23,908 nucleotides of DNA from a virus: positions 1 through 23,908 of the IMG/VR virus record IMGVR_UViG_3300034521_000317; one strand, written 5' to 3'. The notes beneath the pieces are model-generated. The model did no database searches and was not told where the DNA came from. It saw only the letters and a program-made list of their open reading frames with translations. Of the stretch, positions 7,330 through 16,600 are shown one piece after another. The position numbers and the translations under genes were made by a program. How positions within the stretch are numbered: the stretch's first letter is position 1; each line of letters starts with the position of its first letter.

Positions 7330-8904
7330 ATGAACCTCTACACGACGGGCGATGACAGCGGTCTTTTCTCTCTCTTGGGCAAGCTGTTTGCCCTGTCGCG
7401 GAGTCTCGACACGGCCCGCGGTGGGACGGTGCAGACGAAGCTCGCGGCCCTTCAGGCGGTTCTTGACCTTTGTCCCGAGGCCGATCCGGTCCTCTCCGCC
7501 GAGACGAGCTGGGAATCGGCGGGCGGGAGCCTGCAAAACCAGATCACCACAGTCGCCCAAAAGCTGATCCGCCGCTACATCCTGGAAAAGGGCCTTTCCT
7601 ATCGGACACTGGCCGAGGCCCTCCAGCAGATCCGTTCGGACCTGGTGACGGGCGGCTATTATTTCACCAGTTCCACCCAGAGCTCGACAGTCACGCCGGC
7701 CTCCGGCAACCAGGGGGATCTCCTCCTGGCGGTGGATCTGAAGAATGCCCGCGGTGAGGCGGCCTGGTGCTATCCCGAGACCTGGCAGGTGGTGGCCGGG
7801 GAGCGGGGCCTGACGGTCACCGGGCAACCCGTTAAGGCCCGCACGGACCGGAATTGGCCGGGAGGCTCGGGGATCTACGTGACGGTCTTGACTCAATCGG
7901 TGGACCAATCCCGTTTGCAGAATGCGGGCTTCGAAACGCTCGCCGCCACGGACCACCCCCAGGGCTGGACGATCCATACCGGGACGCCCGGCCAAACGAT
8001 CCGAGTGACCAGCCCGGAAGTCCAACAAATCACACTAACCGGCAATCCCACCGGCGGTTATTTCATCCTCACCTGGACCGATCCCTCCAGTCGGACCTGG
8101 CAAACCGCCCAGATCGGTTACAATCCGACGGCGGCGGAGATCCAGACCGCCCTCCGTGCGATCCCGGGGCTGGAGGCCGTCACGGTCAGCGGGACCAATC
8201 CCTGGACGGTGACCTTTGAAGGAACGCCGGGCGATATCAACCAACTGGGCGTGATCAACCGCTTGACGGGCGGGACGAGTCCCGAGGTGAGCGTCATTAC
8301 GACGCAATCTGGGGACGTGCTTTCTTATCGCGGGCGGAGCCTCAAGCTGGTGGGCAACGGCAGTGAGCAAACGCTCCTTTACCAATCGGTGGAGCTGCAA
8401 GCCGACCGGCCGTATTTCCTGTTTGCCAGGATGCGGAAAACGGCCTCGGCCACCGGCGAAATCCGCTTCGAGCTCCGCCGTTCGGTGAGTGAATCGGCCC
8501 TCAGTGATTCGGCCGGGACGGTCAACCGGGTGAGCGTGAACCTGACGAGTGTTTCCTCCAGCTCCCATACGGGTGTCAGCGGCGTGTTTCGCTTGCCGGT
8601 TGACTACAGCGGCCCCGTGACCTTCGTCATCCAGGCCTCGACGGCCATCAATAGCGGTGAGGCGGTGGGAATCGATGAACTGGTGTTGGTAGACGGGACG
8701 CGGCTCTATAACGGCGGTCCCTGGCTGGCCGCGGCCTCCGGCTGGAAATCGTTCCTCAACGATCGCTGGACGGTCTCGATCACGAACGACCTAGCCGGGG
8801 TCTGGCAGACAACGCTGGCCCGTTTTCTCCGCTGGTACGAGTTGGTGGACCGGCCCCCGCCCACGACTGGCTCCACCCTGATTCCGGATAGTCTCTTGAG
8901 TTAG
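7330..8904 (+). CDS. Structural protein with jelly-roll-like domain split by an inserted repeat domain
   Basis: The 524-residue protein opens a new operon. Residues 1-110 are helical (LQAVLDLCPEADPVLS, LIRRYILEKG). From ~192 the pattern NAGFE...GWTIHTGTPG, resumed at ~330 as RGRSLKLVGNGSEQTLLYQSVELQADRPYFLFARM, is that of a CBM-like beta-sandwich. Between the halves (about 228-327) sits a domain beginning VQQITLTGNPTGGYFILTW and containing YNPTAAEIQTALRAIPG and WTVTFEGT. This is a repeat known from many phage tail and planctomycete surface proteins. So a carbohydrate-binding-like fold seems to carry an insertion. It probably belongs to the virion surface, possibly the tail or a capsid fibre. 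A start at 7330 follows from the TATAAT placement. The exact role is unknown. Confidence 0.7.
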   Translation: MNLYTTGDDSGLFSLLGKLFALSRSLDTARGGTVQTKLAALQAVLDLCPEADPVLSAETSWESAGGSLQNQITTVAQKLIRRYILEKGLSYRTLAEALQQIRSDLVTGGYYFTSSTQSSTVTPASGNQGDLLLAVDLKNARGEAAWCYPETWQVVAGERGLTVTGQPVKARTDRNWPGGSGIYVTVLTQSVDQSRLQNAGFETLAATDHPQGWTIHTGTPGQTIRVTSPEVQQITLTGNPTGGYFILTWTDPSSRTWQTAQIGYNPTAAEIQTALRAIPGLEAVTVSGTNPWTVTFEGTPGDINQLGVINRLTGGTSPEVSVITTQSGDVLSYRGRSLKLVGNGSEQTLLYQSVELQADRPYFLFARMRKTASATGEIRFELRRSVSESALSDSAGTVNRVSVNLTSVSSSSHTGVSGVFRLPVDYSGPVTFVIQASTAINSGEAVGIDELVLVDGTRLYNGGPWLAAASGWKSFLNDRWTVSITNDLAGVWQTTLARFLRWYELVDRPPPTTGSTLIPDSLLS

Positions 8905-8923
8905 TGAAGCAAGGAGAGATGCC

Positions 8924-9067
8924 ATGGCACTCTGGGGATCGAGTGAACCTGTGACGACGACGAGCACCTTACCGCCGGAGGGAACGACGCCAGAACCCCT
9001 CCCGCCGGAGATGCCCGAGAAGACCACGACGTCGAGGGAACCTGCTGAGGATGAGGAGGCGGCATGA
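8924..9067 (+). CDS. 47-residue Thr/Pro/Glu-rich small protein
   Basis: A short gene with AAGGAGA seven bases before its ATG. Its stop overlaps the next start in an ATGA (9064-9067). The protein begins MALWGSSEPVTTTST and is almost wholly Thr, Pro and Glu, ending in DEEAA. It resembles the mucin-like linkers of the large fibre protein encoded downstream and has no globular part. The strong ribosome site and the coupled overlap argue it is real. It may be a minor virion component or a spacer peptide whose translation feeds the chaperone gene. Confidence 0.7.
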   Translation: MALWGSSEPVTTTSTLPPEGTTPEPLPPEMPEKTTTSREPAEDEEAA

Positions 9068-9432
9068 TCTGGCCCTTTCGCAGACGGAAGCTCCTGTTTC
9101 GCTATTTCGATGGCGAGAACTGGGTGGCGGCGGACCCGCTGCCGATCTACCGACGGTTGCGGAGCGAGGCGGACCGCCTGGTGGTCCTGGCCGCGGCCTG
9201 GGATGAGCAGCGGCACCCCGAGGCCAGTGAGTTCATCCAGCTCGTCGCGGAGATCTTTCACCTGAAGGGCTTTGATCCTGAGACAGAAAAGGGGCTCACT
9301 GAGACGGAGGTCGTCCATGTCTTTGCCGATTTCGACCTCTTTTTGAAGGAGGTGCGGGAGCGTTTTTTTCCTGGATTGACCTTATCGGAATCTGGGGCTG
9401 GGAGGTCCTCCGCTGCGGCGGCCCGCAACTGA
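9064..9432 (+). CDS. Tail assembly chaperone, short form (G-like)
   Basis: The 122-residue zero-frame product lies directly before the tape measure gene, the place of lambda gpG-type chaperones. It is helical and acidic, begins MIWPFRRRKLLFRYFDG, and ends soon after a run of seven T at 9363-9369. After that point its zero-frame tail is a low-complexity GAGRSSAAAARN, typical of a non-selected end. GAGGAGG precedes the start. The protein would bind the tape measure during tail assembly. Confidence 0.7.
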   Translation: MIWPFRRRKLLFRYFDGENWVAADPLPIYRRLRSEADRLVVLAAAWDEQRHPEASEFIQLVAEIFHLKGFDPETEKGLTETEVVHVFADFDLFLKEVRERFFPGLTLSESGAGRSSAAAARN

Positions 9433-9659
9433 GCGATCCGGGCTGGCCGCTGGCCCTGGAGCTGATGCGGGATCACCGCCTCTGGCAGCTGGCCTGGCCG
9501 GTCTGCCGGGGCGTGGGGATGGCCATGGGCCAGATCCCCCAGGCGGCCTTCCTGGCCCTCCTGGCCGATGAGGAGCAGGCCCAGCTGGAGGCCGAGCGGC
9601 TGGAGGCCTACCGGAGACTCGAGCGGATGAACCGAAACGGGATTGGCGATGTTGAGTGA
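9064..9659 (+). CDS. Tail assembly chaperone, -1 frameshift form (GT-like)
   Basis: Slipping back one base at the T-run (last zero-frame codon 9367-9369, next codon starting at 9369) joins the first 102 residues to a second open frame that runs to 9659, giving about 198 residues. The added part (SWIDLIGIWGWEVLRCGG...) is protein-like and includes a helical C-terminus (LLADEEQAQLEAERLEAYRRLERM). It has no start codon of its own with a ribosome site near the junction. Its stop overlaps the tape measure start by eleven bases. This is the conserved frameshift layout of long-tailed phages. Confidence 0.75.
9363..9369 (+). promoter_or_regulatory. Slippery heptamer T TTT TTT for -1 frameshifting
   Basis: Seven T residues are placed in the X XXY YYZ phase relative to the zero frame (cgT TTT TTT cct). 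Both A- and P-site tRNAs can re-pair fully after a -1 slip. Downstream only a small GGAG/CTCC hairpin about 30 bases away is visible, so a strong stimulator is not evident. Confidence 0.75.
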
Positions 9660-11217
9660 ATTTGCCCAGATCGTCGAGGAGATTGTCCGCGGGGCGGAGG
9701 CCCTCGAGAAGGCCCTGACGCAGGGTCGGGAGCGGCTCAGCCAGATCGCCCACGGTCTGCAGACGCAACCGGCCGTCAGTCCGCTCCTCTCCGATCCGCG
9801 GATCCTTCCCCAGGGTCGGGAGCGGCTCAGCCAGATCGCCCACGGTCTGCAGACGCAACCGGCCGTCAGTCCGGTCCTCTTCGATCCGCGGATCCTTCCC
9901 CAGGGCCGGGAGCAGCCCCTGGCCTCCTCGACCGTGGTCAATCTCGATGTCCTGCAGGAGGTCAATGCCCGGGCCCTGACGCGGGCCCTCCAGGGGACGC
10001 GGCCCCCAGCCACACACGAGGCGATCTCGGGCGGGCAGGAGAAACGTCTCCTGGGACAGCTGGAGAAACTCACACCTTCGGCCGAGACGATTGTCCGGCA
10101 GCTCGTCGAGCAGCGGAGACGGCCGGAAGGGCGGGTGGAGGGGCTTAGTCGACGGACCGTACACGAGGCGATCTCGGGCGGGCAGGAGAAACGTCTCCTG
10201 GGACAGCTGGAGAAACTCACACCTTCGGCCGAGACGATTGCCCGGCAGCTCGTCGAGCAGCGGAGACGGCCGGAAGGGCGGGTGGAGGGGCTTAGTCGAC
10301 GGACCGTGAGGGGGCGGGGAGCTGTGCGGGTTACAGGCCCAAGGCGGCGGGCCTCAGGATTGGCGGGGCGGCTCCAGGACCTCCTCTGGACCCGTCGCGG
10401 GCGGGTCTGGCGGTGGCGGCTGGAGCGGAGTCGTTCGCCGCTCCGGCAGTACGTCGGGCGGTCTCTGACGCAGTTTGCCGAGCGGGGAAGCACACGTCAG
10501 CTCTTTGCCAGTCTGCGGAGGGCCCCGGTGGCGATGCGGGGCCCGCAGGCCATCCAGACTGCCCAAGCTGCAGGGATCAGCCAGGGGACGCTGGCCCGCG
10601 GGGCGGCCTTCGTGGGGATGATCGGTCAGGTCGGTGGGGCCCTGGCCCGGCTGGCCGCGGTCCTTACCGGGCCAGTGGGGGCGGCCCTGGCCCTGGTCAC
10701 GGCCCTGGCCTCAGCCACGGTGGCCCTTGTGCGGTGGGCAAGGGGCCTTGAGGACTCCGTCTTTGCCATCCAGCGGACGGCCGAGTCCTTCACGCGGGTC
10801 CATTCCGGGATGGCCGGCCTGGCCGCCCAGCTGGAGGCCGCCCGCCTCCAGGAGCAGCGGCGGGTCGCCGAGGGGACCTACCTCACGACCCGGCTCTACG
10901 CCGCGATGGCTGAACGCTACCGGCGGGGGGGAGAAGATCTCCGAATCCTGGGGACCAACCTGGCCAACCTGGGACGAACCGCCGGGCTGGCCGCCGGCGA
11001 GATGATCAAAGTCGCCACCGGGTTGAAGTTGCTGGAACGTTCGGCGGGCTGGCTCAACAGGCAGCTGGAATGGGGCCTGAACAAACTGGGGGTGGAGAAA
11101 GGCAAGGGCCCTCAAGACTGGTGGTTCGACCGCATGCAGCGGTTCCGCGACGTGCAGATCGATATTCCACAGCGGCAGAAGCCACCTGAGCTCTTCAACA
11201 AGCGTCCGAAGAAATGA
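9649..11217 (+). CDS. Tape measure protein (short)
   Basis: The protein has 522 residues, helical and rich in Gln, Arg, Ala and Leu, as tape measures are. It carries two tandem in-frame duplications near the N-terminus (30 and 49 residues). A hydrophobic stretch lies in the C-terminal half (GAAFVGMIGQVGGALARLAAVLTGPVGAALALVTALAS at about bases 10600-10730), typical of the membrane-active zone. The ATG at 9649 overlaps the end of the frameshifted chaperone. The upstream TTG at 9643 is less likely. At about 0.15 nm per residue (known rule for tape measures) the tail would be near 78 nm. The stop overlaps the next start as ATGA. No lytic domain is seen. Confidence 0.75.
   Translation: MLSEFAQIVEEIVRGAEALEKALTQGRERLSQIAHGLQTQPAVSPLLSDPRILPQGRERLSQIAHGLQTQPAVSPVLFDPRILPQGREQPLASSTVVNLDVLQEVNARALTRALQGTRPPATHEAISGGQEKRLLGQLEKLTPSAETIVRQLVEQRRRPEGRVEGLSRRTVHEAISGGQEKRLLGQLEKLTPSAETIARQLVEQRRRPEGRVEGLSRRTVRGRGAVRVTGPRRRASGLAGRLQDLLWTRRGRVWRWRLERSRSPLRQYVGRSLTQFAERGSTRQLFASLRRAPVAMRGPQAIQTAQAAGISQGTLARGAAFVGMIGQVGGALARLAAVLTGPVGAALALVTALASATVALVRWARGLEDSVFAIQRTAESFTRVHSGMAGLAAQLEAARLQEQRRVAEGTYLTTRLYAAMAERYRRGGEDLRILGTNLANLGRTAGLAAGEMIKVATGLKLLERSAGWLNRQLEWGLNKLGVEKGKGPQDWWFDRMQRFRDVQIDIPQRQKPPELFNKRPKK
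9721..9900 (+). repeat. 90-bp tandem duplication within the tape measure gene
   Basis: Two copies (9721-9810 and 9811-9900) differ at two bases. A third copy begins at 9901 (CAGGGCCGGGAGCAG) and then diverges. Each copy encodes a 30-residue unit starting QGRERLSQIAHG. Confidence 0.95.
10015..10308 (+). repeat. 147-bp tandem duplication within the tape measure gene
   Basis: Two copies (10015-10161 and 10162-10308) differ at only two bases: ATTGTCC versus ATTGCCC, and the last base. Each encodes a 49-residue unit starting HEAISGGQEKRLLGQ. The near-identity indicates a recent event. Confidence 0.95.
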
Positions 11218-13115
11218 TCACCGTCACCTACAACCAGATCACGATCAAAAACGCCCTCACCCGGGCCTTCCGCCAGGAACTGGTCTACGACCCGTCGCAG
11301 ACCGACCCCTGGTACTCCCGCTTCACGATGACCTTCGAGGGGCTGGTGACCGATCTGGCCAGTTACAGCGACGTCCACACCAGGAAGATGCAGGTCTACT
11401 GCACCAGCAACGTCGCCCTGACGAGGCGGGAGATCTGGCTGGATATCCGCCAGGCCCTCATGGATCCCCGCCATCCGCTCCGCGTCGAGCAGCTCATCTT
11501 CGGCCCCAACGGGGAGGTCGAGCCCCAGGTCATGTTCCAGTGTTTCCCGGCCCAGACGGCCCCCGACGACCCCGACCGCGACGTGGCCCATGGCCCGCAG
11601 CCCTTGAATCTGGAGATCCTCGGCCCGATTGGGACGAGGGCCCTCAAGATCTCCTGGCAGGTCCAGTGCCAGAAGCTGGAGCTCCCGGCCACCCCGGAGC
11701 GGCGGTACCACCTGGAACAGGGTCTGGGTCAGCTGGGGGTGGTCCTCGACAACCGCTGGTCGGTCGAGGAGGAGCTCGACCAGGACTTCTATCTCACACG
11801 GACGATCCACGGCAGCCTGCGACTCTCGAAACCGGTCTCGCAGCTCGGCCTCGATTACCGCTGGATCGTCGTCCCGGCCCTGGAGGCCGGTTTTAAGCGG
11901 CAGCGGCTGCGGTATGCCGTGAAGGAGGATGGCCTCTCGGCTGATTACGAGGTCGTGGACCGCCAGGTCCACACCGCGGCCCCCTGGCCCGCCACGCGGA
12001 TGGAGGTCCGCAACACCAAGCGGACCCAGCAGGGGACCAAGTTCGGGGGGCAGTGCCTGATCCGCCTGCTCGGCCCGCCGCACGTCTCCCGGCGGGCCCT
12101 CATCGTGCGGGCCGTCCAGATCCTCGATGCCCTCACGGGCTTCTTGCGAAAGAAACAGGAACTCCAGACGTTCAACTGGCTCCCCGTGAACTGCGAGATC
12201 ACGGAGAATATTGGCGATGTGGCCGAGGTCCAGATCATCCTCGAGTATCAGTACACCCCGCCCACAGACCAGGTTCAGGCCCAGAACTTCTACGATGAGG
12301 TCTTCAATATCGGCTTCGATCTGAAGGGCCTGGAGCCCTGGCCGATCCCGGCCGCCGGTCCCCCTCCCCTCGATCACTACGATCCCAATCTCTCCTGGCT
12401 GCCGGCCCCCTATGGCTATAACACCTGGGGTGGCGAGCGGGACCCGGCCGCCGTGGCCCTCTTCCAGTGCTACCTGCAGCGGCCCTATCACCCCTGGCAC
12501 GCCACCGGCTGGTGGCCGGCCCCCGCCGGGGCCCCGGAGGAGGTGACCCGACCCGAAGAGCCCGAGACACTCGTCCAGCGGGTCGAGGATGTCCCGCAGC
12601 CGGTCACGGAAGGGGAGAGCAAGTGGTCTGAGGACCACCGCCAGGCCCACTACACCTACGCCCGGATGAAGAGTACCTACCGGATCAGGAAGGGTCGCGC
12701 CCAGTTCCTGCGACTCCTCGACCCGACGGGTGTCAGTCAGGATCAAGCGACGGCGGTCGTCATCCAGCTGGGTCTGGGCTCGGCCCAGCGGCTGATTGTC
12801 GTGGACGCCGAACGGTACGGGGTTGTTCCCAAGATCCCTGCCCCGGTGGACTACGAAGATGCCAATCGTGTCAAAGGCTTCCTGGTGGACTGGAAGGTCG
12901 AGATCCTCCCGCCGGTGACATCGCCCATGGGAGACGAACTTATTTATCGGGTCCGGGCCCGCTATCTCTACGCCCTGGACCGGATCCCCCCGCTAACCCA
13001 GGAGGCCGCCCCATGGCCGGTCGGGCGACTCCCGCACATTGCGGACCAGTGGGCGGGATTCCCGGCCGCCCAGGCGATATCCGAGGACCTGGGACCGAAT
13101 CCGAGGAGATCATGA
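11214..13115 (+). CDS. Large tail protein, probably distal tail/baseplate component
   Basis: The 633-residue protein starts within the tape measure stop codon (ATGA) and follows the position of distal tail proteins in siphophages. It is rich in beta strands and Pro, with repeated short segments such as LVTDLASYSDVHTRKMQVYC, RHPLRVEQLIFG and LKISWQVQCQKLEL. Towards the C-terminus a second half begins after a Pro-rich linker (about residues 420-470). The half ends with a repeat of the beta pattern (DQATAVVIQLGLGSAQRLIVVDAE, GFLVDWKVEILPPV). No enzymatic motif is seen. I do not recognise a precise family, so the role rests on position. The gene overlaps the next start by ATGA. Confidence 0.6.
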   Translation: MITVTYNQITIKNALTRAFRQELVYDPSQTDPWYSRFTMTFEGLVTDLASYSDVHTRKMQVYCTSNVALTRREIWLDIRQALMDPRHPLRVEQLIFGPNGEVEPQVMFQCFPAQTAPDDPDRDVAHGPQPLNLEILGPIGTRALKISWQVQCQKLELPATPERRYHLEQGLGQLGVVLDNRWSVEEELDQDFYLTRTIHGSLRLSKPVSQLGLDYRWIVVPALEAGFKRQRLRYAVKEDGLSADYEVVDRQVHTAAPWPATRMEVRNTKRTQQGTKFGGQCLIRLLGPPHVSRRALIVRAVQILDALTGFLRKKQELQTFNWLPVNCEITENIGDVAEVQIILEYQYTPPTDQVQAQNFYDEVFNIGFDLKGLEPWPIPAAGPPPLDHYDPNLSWLPAPYGYNTWGGERDPAAVALFQCYLQRPYHPWHATGWWPAPAGAPEEVTRPEEPETLVQRVEDVPQPVTEGESKWSEDHRQAHYTYARMKSTYRIRKGRAQFLRLLDPTGVSQDQATAVVIQLGLGSAQRLIVVDAERYGVVPKIPAPVDYEDANRVKGFLVDWKVEILPPVTSPMGDELIYRVRARYLYALDRIPPLTQEAAPWPVGRLPHIADQWAGFPAAQAISEDLGPNPRRS

Positions 13116-13600
13116 GCCGCGTCGATACAAAACCCTCCGACATCCTGAGCTGGATCCTGCAGCTCCTCCGCAGTGGGCTGGAGATGCCCGCCGAGGCCTG
13201 TTTCCTGGCCTCGGATGACCTGGCCCCGGCCCGCATCCCGCCGCATCCCACGTTTTGCGTCGTCAGCCCCCTGGCCGGACAGTTTGTCGTCGAAGAGCAA
13301 ACCCCGGGCAATCTCTGCGAGCGCTGGGGCTTCCGGGTGCGGCTCTTCATGCGCCTCAGCCGCGATCGACCAGGACAAGATGATGTCCGCCTCACCGACC
13401 CTGACGACGGGGCCTTTGCCTGGAAAAGGAAGATTCTGTCCGCCCTGGTAGGAAAGGATTATGCGGGCTGGAATCTCCGCGGCACGGTCGCTGCCACAAA
13501 TGCCACGCCCCTGGTCTGGCTCCGGGGCAACCGCGGGGAGATCGAATACGCAAGTTTTGCCCTAGACTTCCTGATTGAATTCGATTGGAGCCTGGCGTGA
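13112..13600 (+). CDS. Small tail protein, tail-terminator-like
   Basis: The 162-residue product starts at the ATG at 13112, which has GAGGAG just upstream and overlaps the previous stop. A longer reading from 13013 would lie inside the upstream gene. The protein has an N-terminal helix (ILSWILQLLRSGLEMPAEACF), then strands around FCVVSPLAGQFVVEEQ, a central FRVRLFMRLS strand and a C-terminal ASFALDFLIEFDWSL strand. This mixed fold and size fit the tail terminator or a similar small ring protein, usually about 130-170 residues. The position after the large tail gene is not the classic one, so a different minor tail role is possible. Confidence 0.45.
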   Translation: MSRVDTKPSDILSWILQLLRSGLEMPAEACFLASDDLAPARIPPHPTFCVVSPLAGQFVVEEQTPGNLCERWGFRVRLFMRLSRDRPGQDDVRLTDPDDGAFAWKRKILSALVGKDYAGWNLRGTVAATNATPLVWLRGNRGEIEYASFALDFLIEFDWSLA

Positions 13601-16600
13601 GCGAACCCCTATCTGCCCCCGAGTTGATGCTTCAGTTGGATGGCGAGCCCTTCGCCATCCTAGCGGCCGATCGGGCGACTCGCCGCTGGTTCCGCCGCTA
13701 CTGGCCACCCGGGAGGTGGCCCTACACGGCCCCGCCCAATGCGCCTTTTGCGCCTTCCACACTCTGGCTGGGTGATACCAAGGCTGTGCCACTAGGGGGC
13801 TGGTCCAGTTTTCGCTGGGCCGATACCCTGCCACGGGAATATCATCTAAATTGGATGTGGTGCCCCAGTGGCGGGACCCGCTTCATGATCGGGCTCTTCC
13901 TCATCGACTCCCGCCGGGCCCGGGCCATTTATCAAGCTCTGGAAACTCAGACCTGGTTTGAACTTACGACTTGGACCAGTGATCCGCGAAACGATCAGGC
14001 GGGCATTCGCAGCCTGGCCGTCCGGCCCTTGGACATGATCCCGATTGCGGCCACCGAGGGGTTGCGCTCGACGACCACGACACCACCGCGGGAAGAGCTT
14101 TATCTGCTAGTCCTGACCGATCCGCGATTCTTCGCCCAATTCGTCTATCTTCCGATGGAGCCCCGCAGCTGGGTCCAAGTCATCGAGGCCCTGGAGCGGG
14201 ATTTGAATTGCGAGATCTGGTTCGATACTCCGGCCCTGGAGGAGCCGACTCGCTGGAGCGAACTCCCGCAGGAGGTCCTGAAAACTCTGCCCGATATCCA
14301 GCAGGGGATCGAGGCGACCACCACGACCACGATGCGGGTGTGCACGACATCGAGCTCCACCACCTCCACGAGCTCGACGACCTCCACCTCCACCAGCACC
14401 AGCACGACTTCCACGACGACCACTCTGCCGCCGATCCTGCCTGACCCCGAGGCCTGGAAGACACCCGGCCAACCCGCGACAGTGATCCTGGATGCCCTAG
14501 CGGCTAGCCTCGGGATGGTCGTCAGCCCCTTCATCCGGCTGATGGACGATCACGAGCGTTTTATCGTGATCTTCTCCAATCGGCCTTATGCCCTGGAGCA
14601 GGGCTTTGAAATCGATGTCGTTTCCGGCGACTCCGACTTGGTGCGCGATACCATTCCGCGGGCCCGCCGGGTGATCTTGGCAACGCCGCAGTGTACCAAG
14701 AAGAAGTACACCAGCGTCAGGCTTTTCGAGCAGGATACGGGCGTGGGCCGCGGGCAACGCTGGTACCAGAATACTGCCTGCAACATCTCCGAGCTCTGCG
14801 GGCAGGCTATCATCCAGCGGATCCGCGCCTTGAGCGAAGTCGTGGCCCCGGCACGATTAGCGCATGCCGCCATCGCCCCCGGATCATTCAATATCCTGCA
14901 ACGAAAAGCCTACTCCGATATCGATGCGGTGGAGTATCACTTCGGCCCGCAGCCCATCATTTATCTCTCCGCCCATCATACGGCCGTCGAACCCGCGACT
15001 TATGCTCTGACTTGCCGGGGCGAGGGGAGCGCCACAACCACCACCCCCTCACCATACGCGTGGGGAACTGGCAACTGCGAACCCTGCACCTGCACCTGGC
15101 GCTGTGAAGACGGGACGGCGGAAATCGTCTATGCGACCTGCCCCGACGGATGCCAGTGCGCCCCGCAGCCTCAGCGGTGCAGCCCCGGCGACTCCTGGGA
15201 GATCAGCGTCCCCTGCGTCACGACCACAACCCCACCCTGCAGCGGGAGCTGCCAGTGGGCGTGGGACGAGGAGAACCGGGCCTGGACCCTAAGCACAGAG
15301 GATTGCGCAGAAGGCTGTCAGTGCATCCCCCCGCAGTTCTGCGGTGGGGGCGACTGCCTCTCCGCCTCCACCGATTGCGTCCGCTCAGACTATGGACTCC
15401 CGACACCCGATTGCCGCGGGACATCGAGCACGACGACCACGGCCCCGGGATCAACGACCCCCTGCCCCTATCCCCCCGGGCACCCCTGCTGCCCCGAGAC
15501 GTGGACCTCGACCACGACCACCCGCGACTGCTGCTGCGGGACAGGCTGCAAAGGTTGCCAGTGGAAGGCGGTCCTGGGCTGGGGCGGGACCCTCGGCTGG
15601 GGCCTGGTCGCCCGCGACTGCTGCCCCGAATGCCCCTGCCCCTACCCGGACCGGGAGCCCCGCGACCAGTGCGACCTCTACCATACCAACTGCGGCCAAC
15701 GCCCAGCGCCAACCCCCACGACGTGTCCACCCTGCACCGGTGGCTGCGAGTGGATCTGGTCGCTCGACTGGAACCGCTGGATTAAGACCAAGGACACCTG
15801 CACCGAACGCTGGCGGGTGGGACGCCTCTGCCCCTGCAAAACTGGGGACCAGGAGGCCGAATGCCTCAGCTGCGTCTGTGATCCACCTTCTCAGCCCCCG
15901 AGCAATCCGGATTGCTCGCGCATTGCCTACACCTCCTGCCATTGCATTTGCGAGACAACGACGACCTGGCCCTATCCCTGCCCGCCGCCATCTCAACCGC
16001 CGCCCCCGACAACGACGAGTCTGGGCTGCGGGAGCCCCTGTATCATGACCTGGGATGGGTCTTCCTGGAACGGCGGAAATTGCCCTCCCGAATGCCCTTG
16101 CGCGGCCCCGCCTTTTCCCGGGACGCAAGCCGGAGAGTGCCGGCAATCCCTATGCCGCGGGGCGCCGCCCACGAGCACGACAACCACTATCACCCCCACG
16201 ACCACCTCCAGCACCACGAGCTCCAGCACGAGCTCCACGAGCTCCACCACGACGACTAGACCATGCGCCGGGTATTGCCTTTACGCCGTGATTGATTCGG
16301 CGGTCCAGATCATCTCGAATACTTGCCCGGCGGACTGCGCCTGTTCTCCCCCTCCCTGCTATCCGATGCAGCCCGGCCATACTGTTGCCGTCCCCTGCCT
16401 AAGTCCGTCCGAGGCCGCCACGACCACCACCTGCGGCCCCTGCACAGGCCAGTGCGAAGTTTATCCGGACGGGCGGATATTGCGGCAACAATGCAGCAGC
16501 GGCTGCAAGTGCGCGCCGATCCCTTGCGAATCCTTGGGCATCATGCCCCAGAATGACACATTCACGATCGGTTGTATTCCGCAAACCCAAACCACCACGT

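Noticed and set aside
9258-10493. A 411-residue leftward open frame
   Set aside because: It lies opposite the chaperone and tape measure genes, consists of Arg/Ser/Pro-rich shadow sequence and mirrors the tandem repeats.
11112-12746. A 544-residue leftward open frame
   Set aside because: It is an antisense shadow of the large tail gene, caused by high GC and lack of stop codons; no ribosome site or domain.
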